From JAMZMI01 sp047632435 (GTDB lineage Bacteria > Bacteroidota > Bacteroidia > Cytophagales > Cyclobacteriaceae): a stretch of DNA of 64,000 nt. The notes beneath the pieces are model-generated. The model did no database searches and was not told where the DNA came from. It saw nothing but the letters and a program-made list of their open reading frames with translations. Every line of letters starts with the position of its first letter. Position 1 is the first letter of the stretch. The translations under genes and the position numbers were made by a program. This document shows, in pieces, positions 45,484-55,346 of the stretch. Where the stretch lies: the NCBI GenBank assembly GCA_047632435.1, contig JBLICU010000007.1, forward strand, positions 6,368 to 70,367, written 5' to 3'.

Positions 45484-46080
45484 ATGTCCTACGATAAATT
45501 CAAAGTACTCAAAACCACCGCAGTTCCACTTCCAATAGAAAATGTGGATACCGATCAGATCATTCCGGCGCGGTTTCTTAAAGCGACCACCCGTGAGGGA
45601 TTTGGTGATAATCTTTTCAGAGATTGGAGATACAATACCGACGGGAGTCCCAAAGCAGAGTTCATATTAAACAATCCACTTTACAGTGGAAAAATCCTTG
45701 TTGGGGGTAAAAACTTCGGCTCAGGATCTTCCAGAGAGCATGCTGCTTGGGCTGTTTATGATTACGGATTCAGATGTGTGATTTCAAGCTTCTTTGCTGA
45801 TATTTTTAAAGGCAATTGCCTGAACATAGGTGTACTTCCGGCACAGGTAAGTGCTGAATTTTTGGATAAGATGTTCAAAGCAATTGAGGCAGATCCGAAT
45901 GCTGAATTTGAAGTGAGCCTTCCAGAACAAACAGTAACTATTTTGTCGACAGGCGAAAAAGATAATTTTGATATCAACACATATAAAAAAGGCAACATGC
46001 TTAATGGATATGATGATATCGATTACCTGCAAAGCATGAAAGTTGAGATTGAGCAATTCGCCCAAGATCTACCAATATAA
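45484..46080 (+). CDS. leuD: 3-isopropylmalate dehydratase, small subunit
   Basis: The 198-residue swivel-domain partner of LeuC has VDTDQIIPARFLK near 20 and the substrate-binding GKNFGSGSSREHAAWAVYDY near 72. It is full length. A terminator-like hairpin begins 21 bp after the stop and precedes leuA. Confidence 0.97.
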   Translation: MSYDKFKVLKTTAVPLPIENVDTDQIIPARFLKATTREGFGDNLFRDWRYNTDGSPKAEFILNNPLYSGKILVGGKNFGSGSSREHAAWAVYDYGFRCVISSFFADIFKGNCLNIGVLPAQVSAEFLDKMFKAIEADPNAEFEVSLPEQTVTILSTGEKDNFDINTYKKGNMLNGYDDIDYLQSMKVEIEQFAQDLPI

Positions 46081-46101
46081 ATTTTGAATCAACAAAGGAT
46101 G

Positions 46102-46126
46102 GCCGTGATGTTCATGGCTATTTTTT
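46102..46126 (+). terminator. Terminator-like hairpin between leuD and leuA
   Basis: GCCGTGA and TCATGGC form a 7-bp stem around TGT, followed by TATTTTTT. It ends 14 bp before the TTG start I favour for leuA. If it works as a terminator it could attenuate leuA and leuB. It also argues against the longer leuA starts that would place it inside the coding sequence. Confidence 0.5.
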
Positions 46127-46140
46127 ATAACAGCATCGGC

Positions 46141-47667
46141 TTGAAAGTAGAAATTCTTGATACCACCCTAAGAGACGGAGAGCAAACCTCCGGTGTATCA
46201 TTCACCAATAGTGAAAAGCTTACGATTGCTCAGTTGTTGCTAGAGGAGCTCAAAGTGGATCGCGTGGAAGTGGCATCAGCCAGAGTTTCTGATGGGGAAT
46301 TTAAAGGCGCAAAAAAAATCCTTCACTGGGCTGGACAAAACGGTTATGTTGATCAGGTAGAAATTCTGGGTTTTGTGGATCACACCCTTTCTGTTGATTG
46401 GATCAAAACTTCTGGCGGAAAGGTCATCAATCTCCTTTGCAAAGGATCAAGAAAACATTGCGAAAAGCAATTGAAAAAAACTATCGAAGAACATTTGGCT
46501 GATATCGCTCAGACCATCGGTTATGCGACTGAGCAAGGATTGGCCACTAATGTATATCTCGAAGATTGGTCTAACGGGATGCGGACATCACCGGATTATG
46601 TGGATCAGATGATAGAAGGCTTGCTCAATATGAACGTTAAGAGAATCATGTTGCCTGATACCTTGGGTATTTTGAATCACAAAGAAACAGCCGATTTCTG
46701 TGGGCAAATGACAGCTAAGTTCCCGACTGCTCATTTTGATTTTCACGCTCACAACGATTACGATCTGTCCACTGCCAATGTCTATTCGGCCATTGAAGCA
46801 GGGATCAATGGAATCCATACCACATTGAATGGATTGGGCGAACGAGCTGGGAATGTGCCACTTTCAAGTGTGATTGGAATCGTAAAAGATCATTTGCACG
46901 GAGAGATGAATGTAGATGAGACTAAACTTTATAAAGTTTGTAAAATCGTGGAGTCATTTTCTGGAATCAGAATCCCCGCCAATAAGCCACTTGTCGGAGA
47001 ATTCGTATTTACGCAAACGAGCGGCATTCATGCTGATGGCGATAGCAAAGACAATCTATATCACAATGGGCTGAATCCTGAGCGCTTCGGAAGATCCTAT
47101 TCCTACGCTTTGGGCAAAATGTCAGGTAAAGCCAGCATCAAAAAGAATCTGGATGAACTAGGGATTGAGCTGAGCAAGGAGGAAATGAAAAAAATTACCC
47201 AGAAAATCATCGAGCTGGGGGACAAAAAAGAATCGATCACCAAAGAAGATTTACCATTTATTATCAATGACGTTCTTCGAAGTGAAAAGATTGAACGACA
47301 TGTCGTTATCCAAAATTATTCGCTATCTGTCGCTCAGGGTCTCCGATCCATGGCTACTTTGAGCATTGAGATAGAAGGGAAAATTCACGAGAAGACAGCT
47401 TCTGGAGATGGTCAATACGATGCATTTATGAATTCACTTCATGCGATCTACGCTGAATTTGGAGAAACACTTCCGAGGCTGGTGGACTATGAAGTTCAGA
47501 TTCCTCCCGGTGGCGAAACAGACGCTTTGGTTATTACCACCATCAGCTGGGAAAATGGAAAAACTTTCAAAACGCGGGGACTAGATTCGGATCAGACGGT
47601 GGCGGCCATCAAGGCGACTATCAAGATGCTAAATATTATCAAAAATCAGAATAACAAGGCTGAATAG
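46141..47667 (+). CDS. leuA: 2-isopropylmalate synthase-like protein with LeuA regulatory domain
   Basis: The enzyme condenses acetyl-CoA and 2-oxoisovalerate, the first step of leucine synthesis. The TIM barrel has VEILDTTLRDGEQTSGVSF at the start, FDFHAHNDYDLSTANVYSA near 200, and the LeuA dimer/allosteric domain from about residue 370. I chose TTG at 46141 because homologues start at this point; ATG at 46099 or TTG at 46084 would add 14-19 residues that overlap a hairpin. A citramalate synthase activity is the alternative. It is followed by leuB. Confidence 0.85.
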   Translation: MKVEILDTTLRDGEQTSGVSFTNSEKLTIAQLLLEELKVDRVEVASARVSDGEFKGAKKILHWAGQNGYVDQVEILGFVDHTLSVDWIKTSGGKVINLLCKGSRKHCEKQLKKTIEEHLADIAQTIGYATEQGLATNVYLEDWSNGMRTSPDYVDQMIEGLLNMNVKRIMLPDTLGILNHKETADFCGQMTAKFPTAHFDFHAHNDYDLSTANVYSAIEAGINGIHTTLNGLGERAGNVPLSSVIGIVKDHLHGEMNVDETKLYKVCKIVESFSGIRIPANKPLVGEFVFTQTSGIHADGDSKDNLYHNGLNPERFGRSYSYALGKMSGKASIKKNLDELGIELSKEEMKKITQKIIELGDKKESITKEDLPFIINDVLRSEKIERHVVIQNYSLSVAQGLRSMATLSIEIEGKIHEKTASGDGQYDAFMNSLHAIYAEFGETLPRLVDYEVQIPPGGETDALVITTISWENGKTFKTRGLDSDQTVAAIKATIKMLNIIKNQNNKAE

Positions 47668-47738
47668 TAAATTAAACAAACACAAATAAATCCAGATTTA
47701 TTGATTTGGATATTCTAAAGCACAAAGCACATACAATA

Positions 47739-48791
47739 ATGAATTACAAAATTGCAACACTACCCGGTGACGGAATTGGTCCTGAGATCGTGGATCAGGC
47801 GATCAAGGTGATGAATGCCATAGGCAAAAAATACGATCATAGTTTTGATTTCGAATTTGCCCCGACTGGAGCAGCGGCCATTGATCTGCTAGGAGAGCCT
47901 TACCCAGAATCCACCCATCAGATATGTATGAATGCCGACGCTGTGCTTTTTGGTGCCATAGGTGATCCCAAATACGATAACGACCCCAAGGCTAAAGTAC
48001 GTCCGGAGCAAGGTTTGCTATTGATGCGTAAAAAATTGGGTTTGTATGCCAATATTAGGCCAGTAGCTACCTTTCCTTCTTTGATAGATAAAAGTCCTTT
48101 GAAAAATGACCGTGTGGAAGGTGCCGACTTTGTGGTGATCAGGGAGCTTACAGGGGGAATCTATTTTGGTGAAAAAGGTAGATCCGAAGACCTCACTTCT
48201 GCTTTTGACAACTGCGTTTACAATACCCATGAAATAGAAAGAATCTTGAAACTGGCTTTTGAATACGCCGGAAACAGGGACAAAAGATTGACGATTGTGG
48301 ACAAAGCCAACGTGCTGGCTACTTCTAGACTTTGGAGGGAAGTATCTCAGCGCATGGAAAAAGACTATCCTGAAATCACTGTGGACTACATGTTTGTGGA
48401 CAATGCAGCCATGCAATTGGTGCAATGGCCGAAGAAATTTGATGTAATGGTGACAGAAAACATGTTCGGCGACATCCTATCGGATGAGGCAAGTGTGATC
48501 ACCGGTTCTCTTGGGTTATTGCCATCTGCCTCAGTTGGTCTTCATACTTCTGTTTTCGAGCCAATCCATGGTTCGTATCCACAAGCAGCAGGTAAGAACA
48601 TTGCCAACCCGGTGGCGACCATCCTTTCCGCAGCGATGTTGTTGGATTCACTCGGACTTCTGGAAGAAGGCAAGACCATTCGTGATGCTGTAAACGCTTC
48701 TTTGGAAGCGAACTTCGTGACGGAAGATATTTCTAAGGAAAATGCCAAATCAACATCAGAAGTGGGAGACTGGATCGCTGCTCAGATATAA
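47739..48791 (+). CDS. leuB: 3-isopropylmalate dehydrogenase
   Basis: LeuB oxidises and decarboxylates 3-isopropylmalate with NAD+. The 350-residue protein has ATLPGDGIGPEIV at the start, RELTGGIYFGEKG near 130, and the metal site VTENMFGDILSDEASVITGS near 235. ATG 47739 is preferred over an upstream TTG at 47706, since it gives the family N-terminus. Last gene of the leu cluster. Confidence 0.97.
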   Translation: MNYKIATLPGDGIGPEIVDQAIKVMNAIGKKYDHSFDFEFAPTGAAAIDLLGEPYPESTHQICMNADAVLFGAIGDPKYDNDPKAKVRPEQGLLLMRKKLGLYANIRPVATFPSLIDKSPLKNDRVEGADFVVIRELTGGIYFGEKGRSEDLTSAFDNCVYNTHEIERILKLAFEYAGNRDKRLTIVDKANVLATSRLWREVSQRMEKDYPEITVDYMFVDNAAMQLVQWPKKFDVMVTENMFGDILSDEASVITGSLGLLPSASVGLHTSVFEPIHGSYPQAAGKNIANPVATILSAAMLLDSLGLLEEGKTIRDAVNASLEANFVTEDISKENAKSTSEVGDWIAAQI

Positions 48792-48854
48792 AACTGAGCC
48801 AATACTCAGTTTAAAGAAATGGAAACCCTGGATGTAAAAATTTAGGGTTTTTTA
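48791..48854 (+). terminator. Dyad and rho-independent terminator after leuB
   Basis: A first perfect 8-bp dyad AAACTGAG/CTCAGTTT (48791-48812) overlaps the leuB stop. It is followed by AAACCCT/AGGGTTT (48823-48850) and a T run. The second hairpin is the usual terminator form; the first may be a 3' protective structure. Confidence 0.7.
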
Positions 48855-48908
48855 TTGGCATTTATTTACGATTTTTTTTTGGAACCAAGTTTTTAATTGT
48901 TTTGAAAA

Positions 48909-49926
48909 TTAAGGATTCATTGGATGAACACTCAACACTGGAATTAATCCCACTACTTCCTCCAAAAACTGATTGGTTTCAGCTTCTACGTTTTCAATAT
49001 CATGAGACGTAAGATATGAACCAATGACATGATGATCTGCTTCTGGAAATGCGACTTTCCTTTTCAAATTTTCGGGGGTGCCCAATTGATCATACATCTG
49101 TAGCATGGCGGGTACAGACACAGTGTGGTCCTGAATGGAGTCGTGTTTTTTAAAAATAGCCAAGAAAGACAGGTTGTGTAACTGATTTAAAAGTTTCTGG
49201 CGTCATCGTTTCATCAATCAAGGCACGCAATTCAGTTAAGACTTCCAGATGGTATCTATTTGTCCAATAATTGGCACTGACACTATCGAGTGGCCATTCA
49301 TTATATTCCGACCCTTTTACGAATTTGGCGAGTTGCAAACCCCATGGTTTTGCCAGAAGAAAAGATTTGGAATCGTAGATATCTATATTCGGAGAATAAA
49401 GAATGATAGCAGCAATGTTGGGATTGTTCTCAGCTAGATATAAGGCATAGCTGCCGCCGGTGCTGGTCGTCAATAGAATTACTTTTTCACCCAATTGCAT
49501 AGTAAAGGCTATAGCTTCCCTTGCACTCTCAATGAGCTGATTGGCTGTAAGGGTTAGCATTGGTTTTTCTTCTATTAGTCCATGTCCGGCTAATCGGGGC
49601 AGGTACAGATTGCAGCCATATCTTTTCGCAAGATCAATGTGAATAGGGGCACCCTCTGCCTGACTGGCCGAAAAGCCGTGGAGATACACCATGCTGTATT
49701 TGGTCTTTTTTGGAATGGAATCAACCCAGATAATCTGTGATTCATTGTCAGGCTTGATATTAGGAAATGATAGTTCCCGATCATTTATGAACTCTTCTAA
49801 TTCATTCAGATCAGATGGGACTTCAGGAAGATTTTTGTCTAGGGGTTCAATATCGACCTGTGGACCAAAAAAATAGGTGGCGGCAAGCAGAAATACAATT
49901 CCTAATATCCATTTAAGGGCTTTCAT
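48909..49926 (-). pseudogene. Alpha/beta hydrolase split by a frameshift
   Basis: The first part (49150-49926) has an N-terminal anchor (ALKWILGIVFLLAATYFF), the fold lead MVYLHGFSAS, and the nucleophile region LLTTSTGGSYALYL. It stops at TQPVFLGYF. The second part, in another frame, continues from KKHDSIQDHTVSVPAMLQMY with the catalytic histidine in ADHHVIGS. The join lies in a TTTTTAAAAAA tract near 49150-49163, where one T too many would restore the frame. It may be a real pseudogene, a sequencing error, or a +1 shift at TTT-TAA. Confidence 0.75.
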
Positions 49927-50101
49927 ATGGGGTGTGGGGCTTTAGAATATAAGGATTGAAAGTGTCAGAAGTTTAAAGGCATTTGGCAATAAAATCAATT
50001 TTCATTTACGCCTACCAATACTTTTACTTAAATATTAAGAATAGTGTTCGCAATTCCAATAGGAGTTAAATATACTTGATTTTATCCTTGAAAATGGTCA
50101 G

Positions 50102-51070
50102 CTAATTATGATTGATATGGAGCAAGACATTCCCGGTTTTTTGCCCGGTTTCTACATAATGAAAGGCATCCGAAATTTGTTCCAATGGATAGGATCGGTC
50201 AATGACAGGGATGAATTTTTTCGAAGCTAAAAGGTCTTTTATTAGCAATACACTTGCTCTGATATCCAAGGGAATTGGGAAAACGACTTTCTTTCTTCCC
50301 AAAATAGGTGTGATCAAAGCTAGAAATGGGTTTTGAATCATAGGCCCTAATTCCGATGAGATATAAACGCCTTGTGAGAGCAATAATGGTTTACACCTTG
50401 CAAAAGTGCTTTTGCCGACTGTATCGAAAATGTAATGAAAACGGTCTTTTGTTTTTGTGAAATCCTCTTTTGTAAAATCTATCACGTTATCAGCTCCAAT
50501 TGATCGCATCAGTTCTAGATTTTTGGTGTTACATACGGCTGTTACCTCTAATCCCAAATGTTTCAAAAGTTGAACTGAGGCTGAGCCTATTGCTCCTGAT
50601 GCACCATTTACAAGTACCTTTTCCCCTGATCTGATTGTCAACTTATTGATGATATTATAGGCATAGTGAGCACCTTCCAGACTTGCGGCAGCCTGATCAA
50701 AGGTTATATTTTCTGGTATTTTTGCAATCCCTTTTTGTTCATTGAAAGCCAAATATTCGGCATGAGAGCTTGTTCCCAAATCGTAAAATCCGAAAACTTT
50801 GTCACCAATGCAGAAAGTCGAAACGGCTTTTCCAATCGCTTCTACCTGACCAGCAAAGTCAGTTCCTGATATTTGATTTTTTGGTTTAAAAAAACCCGTG
50901 ACGAACCGCATGATAAATGGCCTAGCCCTCAGCATCGCACAATCTGTGCGATTGACTGTTGCGGCACAGACACGAACTAAAACTTCATTGTCTTTTGGAG
51001 TCGGAATTTTGGCTTCTTTGATTTCAATTGCGTTTGGGGAGCCATAATTCTGGTGTAATGCTGCTTTCAT
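50102..51070 (-). CDS. Zinc-type alcohol dehydrogenase / quinone oxidoreductase-like protein (MDR superfamily)
   Basis: The 322-residue cytoplasmic enzyme belongs to medium-chain dehydrogenases. It has ISGTDFAGQVEAIGKAVSTF near 75, and VLVNGASGAIGSASVQLLKH near 152 as the NAD(P)H-binding loop. The catalytic zinc ligands are not evident, which favours the quinone-oxidoreductase type. The final region SDAFHYVETGQKTGNVLLHI is usual. The substrate is unknown. It stands alone. Confidence 0.85.
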   Translation of the reverse strand: MKAALHQNYGSPNAIEIKEAKIPTPKDNEVLVRVCAATVNRTDCAMLRARPFIMRFVTGFFKPKNQISGTDFAGQVEAIGKAVSTFCIGDKVFGFYDLGTSSHAEYLAFNEQKGIAKIPENITFDQAAASLEGAHYAYNIINKLTIRSGEKVLVNGASGAIGSASVQLLKHLGLEVTAVCNTKNLELMRSIGADNVIDFTKEDFTKTKDRFHYIFDTVGKSTFARCKPLLLSQGVYISSELGPMIQNPFLALITPILGRKKVVFPIPLDIRASVLLIKDLLASKKFIPVIDRSYPLEQISDAFHYVETGQKTGNVLLHINHN

Positions 51071-51400
51071 ATGTTTTGTGAAAAAAGTAATCTAGCCAAT
51101 CGAACAGGTGCGCCTAAGTGGAAATACCCTATAATCTGCTTTCAACTTAAAACTAAGTTTTCCTTTTGGATATTCTTCTTAGATTGGTGTTGTGCCAGAT
51201 TCAGTAGCATTACTTTGGATTAAAATATTGCTCAATTTAAGCCTTCTCTGAATCAAAATTCTCATCAGAAATATTACTGTGATTCAAGATTAATAGACTC
51301 CTTTCTTATGTCGTTAAAATTTGAATGATCAATTCCGAGTCTTTATCTGATTCTGTAAATTTAATTGTTCTCCACTATTGTGTGATCTATTGGCATGGAT
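51071..51400. other. Intergenic stretch, probable remnant of a truncated sigma factor gene
   Basis: No coding region is visible on either strand. Region 4 of the sigma factor that begins at 51814 should lie here but is not found in any frame, so part of the gene has been deleted. The rest should contain the promoter of the MDR dehydrogenase. Confidence 0.4.
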
Positions 51401-51814
51401 TCAGGGATCTATTGACCCCTGATATATATCCATCCCCAGTGTTTTAGAAATACAGGTAAAGCATTTATTGATATGTTCTTTCACCTCACAGACGCCAAAT
51501 GGGGAAGTTTGATTGACTCTTTTGAGCGATTCAAAAAAATCAGAATCAATCATTGACATTTCTTTTGCTTTGTCCGTGACATTATCTGACCACCTTTTTT
51601 CCTTTCTAAGAAAATCGAGTGTTTTATTTATTGCAATTGTAGAAATCCAAGTTTTAAAGCTTGCCCGGTTTTTAAATTGGTCCTTCTTTTCGATGGCCGT
51701 CAAAAGAGAATCTTGCAGGAGATCTTGAGTGTCTTCCGGGTTTCTTGCCATTGTCAAAATGAAGGATGACAACCTGTGTTTTTCTTCTTTCAAAAATGGT
51801 TCTATTTCCTGCAA
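51401..51814 (-). pseudogene. Truncated ECF-type RNA polymerase sigma factor
   Basis: The 137-residue frame holds sigma region 2: RNPEDTQDLLQDSLLTAIEK, then FKTWISTIAINKTLDFLRKE. It then has EVKEHINKCFTCISKTLGMD, the linker to region 4. It ends almost at once with an unrelated tail (IYQGSIDP), so the -35 binding region 4 is missing. The gene is therefore probably inactive. The neighbouring hipA and AraC remnants share this decayed patch. Confidence 0.7.
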
Positions 51815-51840
51815 TTTTTAACATTTACTGCTCATGATAG

Positions 51841-52452
51841 TATAAAATAAGTGATGATGAAAGCAATGCAAGTCCGTCATGGACTTCCATTAGTAAGCTT
51901 GAGCAAATTAGTTTGAGACTTGAAGAGGAGGGTTCAATTGATAACCTAGGATATCTGCATTGGCTAAATATGCTCATTAATCCTGGATCTTCTTTAGGTG
52001 GCGCAATACCAAAAGCAAGTGTATTAGACCGTAGCAATCATCTGTGGATTGCCAAATTTCCAAGCAAAGCTGATGAAGGTGACATTGGTGCATGGAAAAT
52101 TGTCACTTATGAGCTATCTATAGCATCGGGAATCAACATGGCTGAATGTCAGGCCAGAAAATTCTCAAGTGAATACCACACATTTCTTACCACGAGGTTC
52201 GACCGCACGAATGACGGAAAAAGAATACATTTCACATCTGCTATGACACAACTTGGCTATACCGATGGTGCCGATGCAGCTGCAGGAGTGAGTTATCTTG
52301 AGCTAGTTGAATTCATCACCAGTAATGGAGCCAATGTTAAGGAGGACCTACATGAACTATGGAGAAGGATTGTATTCAGTATTTGCGTTTCAAATACTGA
52401 TGTAATATTATCCATAAAACCGACTGGTTTTTCAGTACACTTGTTGAGGTAA
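51841..52452 (+). pseudogene. HipA-type serine/threonine kinase toxin, central fragment
   Basis: The frame has no start codon: a stop precedes 51841. It reads LNMLINPGSSLGGAIPKASV, then LWIAKFPSKADEGDIGAWK, TRFDRTNDGKRIHFTSAMTQ, and ends near IVFSICVSNTD. These are the ATP-binding and catalytic-loop parts of HipA. The N-terminal subdomain and everything after SNTD, including the DFG-like region, are absent. No HipB gene is nearby. It is a dead remnant of a toxin-antitoxin locus. Confidence 0.8.
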
Positions 52453-52522
52453 TGGAGAAACCATTTATGATAAGGGTATAGTATGCGGTTGTAAGCAAGG
52501 ATGAGGCGGCCAGCAAATAAAA

Positions 52523-53065
52523 CTAGTTGAGATGAAGCGCGTGTTTTTGTGTTTTGGAATAGTCCTCAATTATTTTACGATAATTAACAACAGATTCAGA
52601 TTGTAATTTTTCCAAAATGCTTAATAGTTCGGATGAAGGTGTTTTGTCTTGATGAAATTTGTCATTGAGCCATTTCTCGACACTTTTGAATTTTTCCTCA
52701 GAGGTTTTCTTGATTAAAATTTCTTCTCTTAATTCAAGTATTTCATTTTCAAATAGTAGCTGAGCATGAACAACTTTTTCATTTAATTCTTGAATTGGAA
52801 AATGAAAAAATGGATATGCACCATAAGGCTTAAATTGAATTACAAGCATTTCAGATTTCTGGTGAGCTCAAATTGAGATGTAATTTTTGTGCATTCCAGA
52901 AACCCAAACTTTTGTAAATGTGTTGTTTGATTTTAATATTTTGTTGTCAAAAGTGTTTCTAGTAAAACCATCTAATTCAAAAATAATAAATATCTGACCC
53001 GTTGGAACAACATGTTCAACTGAATGGTCGGGCATAAAATCTTTTAAATGAAATATAGATTCAAT
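52523..53065 (-). pseudogene. AraC-type regulator, broken by a stop and C-terminally truncated
   Basis: One frame reads the sensory part of a DUF6597/AraC regulator: FMPDHSVEHVVPTGQIFIIF, then VWVSGMHKNYISI, then MLVIQFKPYGAYPFFHFPIQ. TGA at 52868-52870 splits it. The frame ends at SKTQKHALHLN, just where the first helix-turn-helix begins, so the DNA-binding domain is gone. The start codon is also lost, with TAA before 53065. Only 108 residues after the stop remain as an open frame. Confidence 0.75.
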
Positions 53066-53187
53066 TTACTGGTTTAATACTCCTTTTAGTATGTGTGTTT
53101 CAAATGTCATTCAGGTTTTTTCTATTGACTACACCATCCTAAGAGCACCTTGGATTAGAAAGCCTATCCTTTCTGTTAAAACCCCAT

Positions 53188-55149
53188 TCATTCATTGTTG
53201 TTATTATCCGTTTTTTTCTTTTTTATTAGAATGAGGAATCCAAAAACAAATCCTAATACTGCACCAATAGGAATAGAAAATAGGGCTATAGTGATTGTTA
53301 TTATGGTACCACCATTTTTGTTGTCACTCAGGTTCCATCCTGTCCAGAAACCAAGATAGCCTCCGGCTATCATGAGCCCTACTATAGCTATGATGTTCAT
53401 CAGCTTACGGAGAAATGATTTTTGTGACTTAGCCAGATCTTCAGGATTATTCTTTTTTCTGTCGATGGGTGATTTGATAAAGCGATAGATCGCCCAGATA
53501 ACTCCAGTTATCGCCAATACCATCAATACATAATTTACTCCAGGTACATTAAGAAGCATTCCAAAGAGAAAAACAAGCGCCATTAGCCAACCGCCACCTT
53601 GATTTGGACCATCTACATGCTCCGCCTCTCTAGAAATGAAATAGGGAATTGAACTAAAGGGATTAAAACCCTTCTCTATCATCATTTCGCGAAGCATTAC
53701 CAACTGGGGATCAGCTGCTTCGTAATGCCCATCCGCATTGAGTATGAATAGCTCATAAGCAGAATAATCCTTTTCATCAGAGGGTTCTAACTTAAGAGCA
53801 AAAGACGCTTTAAACTCTTCCAATTGATTTTCAGTAATTCTAGGAAGCTGTTGGAGTCTTGTGTATTCATCTTCATTAAAATAAGCTATGCTAAGAGGAA
53901 TAAGTGAATCATATCTATTGTCTGCTAAGAGAGAGTTCTTGGCATAAAGCAGCATTTCGTCAATCTTACTTTCTCGTTCTAAAAGGGACTCATTTCCTCC
54001 GTAATTATATATATCATCTATGACCAGTCGGTTGTTCAGATAATGCATTACAAAGTAATCCTGACGATCATCCTGGCCTTCTTCTAATATGTCAACCGCT
54101 AAGACTGTGGTTTTACCTTGGACAGGATAGCTTCTAATCACTTTGTAGGTTGTATTGTAGAGATTGCCGTAAGTATCCATTATGTCTTTGGAAATCGTAT
54201 CTCCATGGATCTTTATGGAGCGATGTTCTCTAAGACCTTCTTCATCGTATTCATCAAAGAAAAACTGTCCTTGAGGAAGGTCTACGACTATACTGCTATC
54301 TCTGACTAATAGGAGTTGTCGTGCTTTCAATTCATTTTTTTCTTTTTGAATGGAGTCTCCTCTAGTATGGTAGATCCTCATGCTTTTAAAGCTTCTCGTA
54401 ATCTCCTTATCGTTTTTGGAGTTCACCTCTTTTTCTAAGGCACGAATGGTTGAAATATCTTTACTGTAAAAGACGAGATCACTGAGCCAGTAGTATGCTT
54501 CATAAATTTTAGAAGGGTCTGCGTCACCTGCTTGGTAGGCTTTTATTGCTTTTCTACACAGCATTTGCGCTCGCTTCGAATTGTCGAAGGAAGCTTCCCG
54601 ACTACTTATCCAATAGCACTGCGCAGCATTTAATGGGGCATTGTTAAAAATATGATCATCTCCGACTAACTCCATCCATTTGAGAAATGAACTCCTGTAT
54701 TCTGCGGATTTGGGGTAGTTTTTGTCATTTTTTGAGACATAGTTGACCATGGCACTGGAAATGCCTAAACAGAATTTCGGATCTTTTGCTTTGAAGTATT
54801 CATACACTAGGCCATAGGTCGCAGTATCTAATACTTGATTTCCTGAAAGGAGAAAATTAAGTCTGGCATTTCTATAACGGTAGCGAGTGGTTAGGTCTTT
54901 GCTTTCAAGTGCTTCGCTGATGGATTTATAAGCTTTGATATATTCGGAAGCCTTTTCTAGGAATTCAGGTCGGTTGGAATAAAACCTGACCATCTGATCC
55001 AAGCAATATCCTTTGGGTAAACCAATTGCCTGGTGACTATTGTAGGCACTAAGGAGCGAATCTATGTTTTCAGATGAAAATCGTTGTGTTTGAGCCGATA
55101 GGCTTAAAGACAAAAGAAAGTAGGCTGTAAAAAAGAGAAAATTCTTCAT
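53188..55149 (-). CDS. Large secreted/membrane protein of unknown function
   Basis: From ATG 55149 the product has 653 residues and a signal peptide (FTAYFLLSLSLSAQTQ). A helical repeat-like region of about 250 residues follows, then a mixed domain to about 515. Three C-terminal membrane segments follow, near MALVFLFGMLLN, IIAIVGLMIAGGYLG and IPIGAVLGFVFGFLILIKKK. I do not recognise the family. The large N-terminal part should lie in the periplasm. A Met 13 codons further upstream would destroy the signal peptide. Confidence 0.6.
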   Translation of the reverse strand: MKNFLFFTAYFLLSLSLSAQTQRFSSENIDSLLSAYNSHQAIGLPKGYCLDQMVRFYSNRPEFLEKASEYIKAYKSISEALESKDLTTRYRYRNARLNFLLSGNQVLDTATYGLVYEYFKAKDPKFCLGISSAMVNYVSKNDKNYPKSAEYRSSFLKWMELVGDDHIFNNAPLNAAQCYWISSREASFDNSKRAQMLCRKAIKAYQAGDADPSKIYEAYYWLSDLVFYSKDISTIRALEKEVNSKNDKEITRSFKSMRIYHTRGDSIQKEKNELKARQLLLVRDSSIVVDLPQGQFFFDEYDEEGLREHRSIKIHGDTISKDIMDTYGNLYNTTYKVIRSYPVQGKTTVLAVDILEEGQDDRQDYFVMHYLNNRLVIDDIYNYGGNESLLERESKIDEMLLYAKNSLLADNRYDSLIPLSIAYFNEDEYTRLQQLPRITENQLEEFKASFALKLEPSDEKDYSAYELFILNADGHYEAADPQLVMLREMMIEKGFNPFSSIPYFISREAEHVDGPNQGGGWLMALVFLFGMLLNVPGVNYVLMVLAITGVIWAIYRFIKSPIDRKKNNPEDLAKSQKSFLRKLMNIIAIVGLMIAGGYLGFWTGWNLSDNKNGGTIITITIALFSIPIGAVLGFVFGFLILIKKKKTDNNNNE

Positions 55150-55346
55150 GGTTAAGGTGCATTTTCTAACGAAATGCTTCCTTTCCAATAATCATAGGGG
55201 CATTAAGCTAAGTATCAATGAAGCTCTAAAATAAGTTTAATAATATCAACTATCATTAGTCAATATTGATTACTTTTCTCATTGTCATATGGGCTCAGTT
55301 CGCATATTCATTTTAGTGTTGTTAGATCATCTTATTTGGATTCTTT

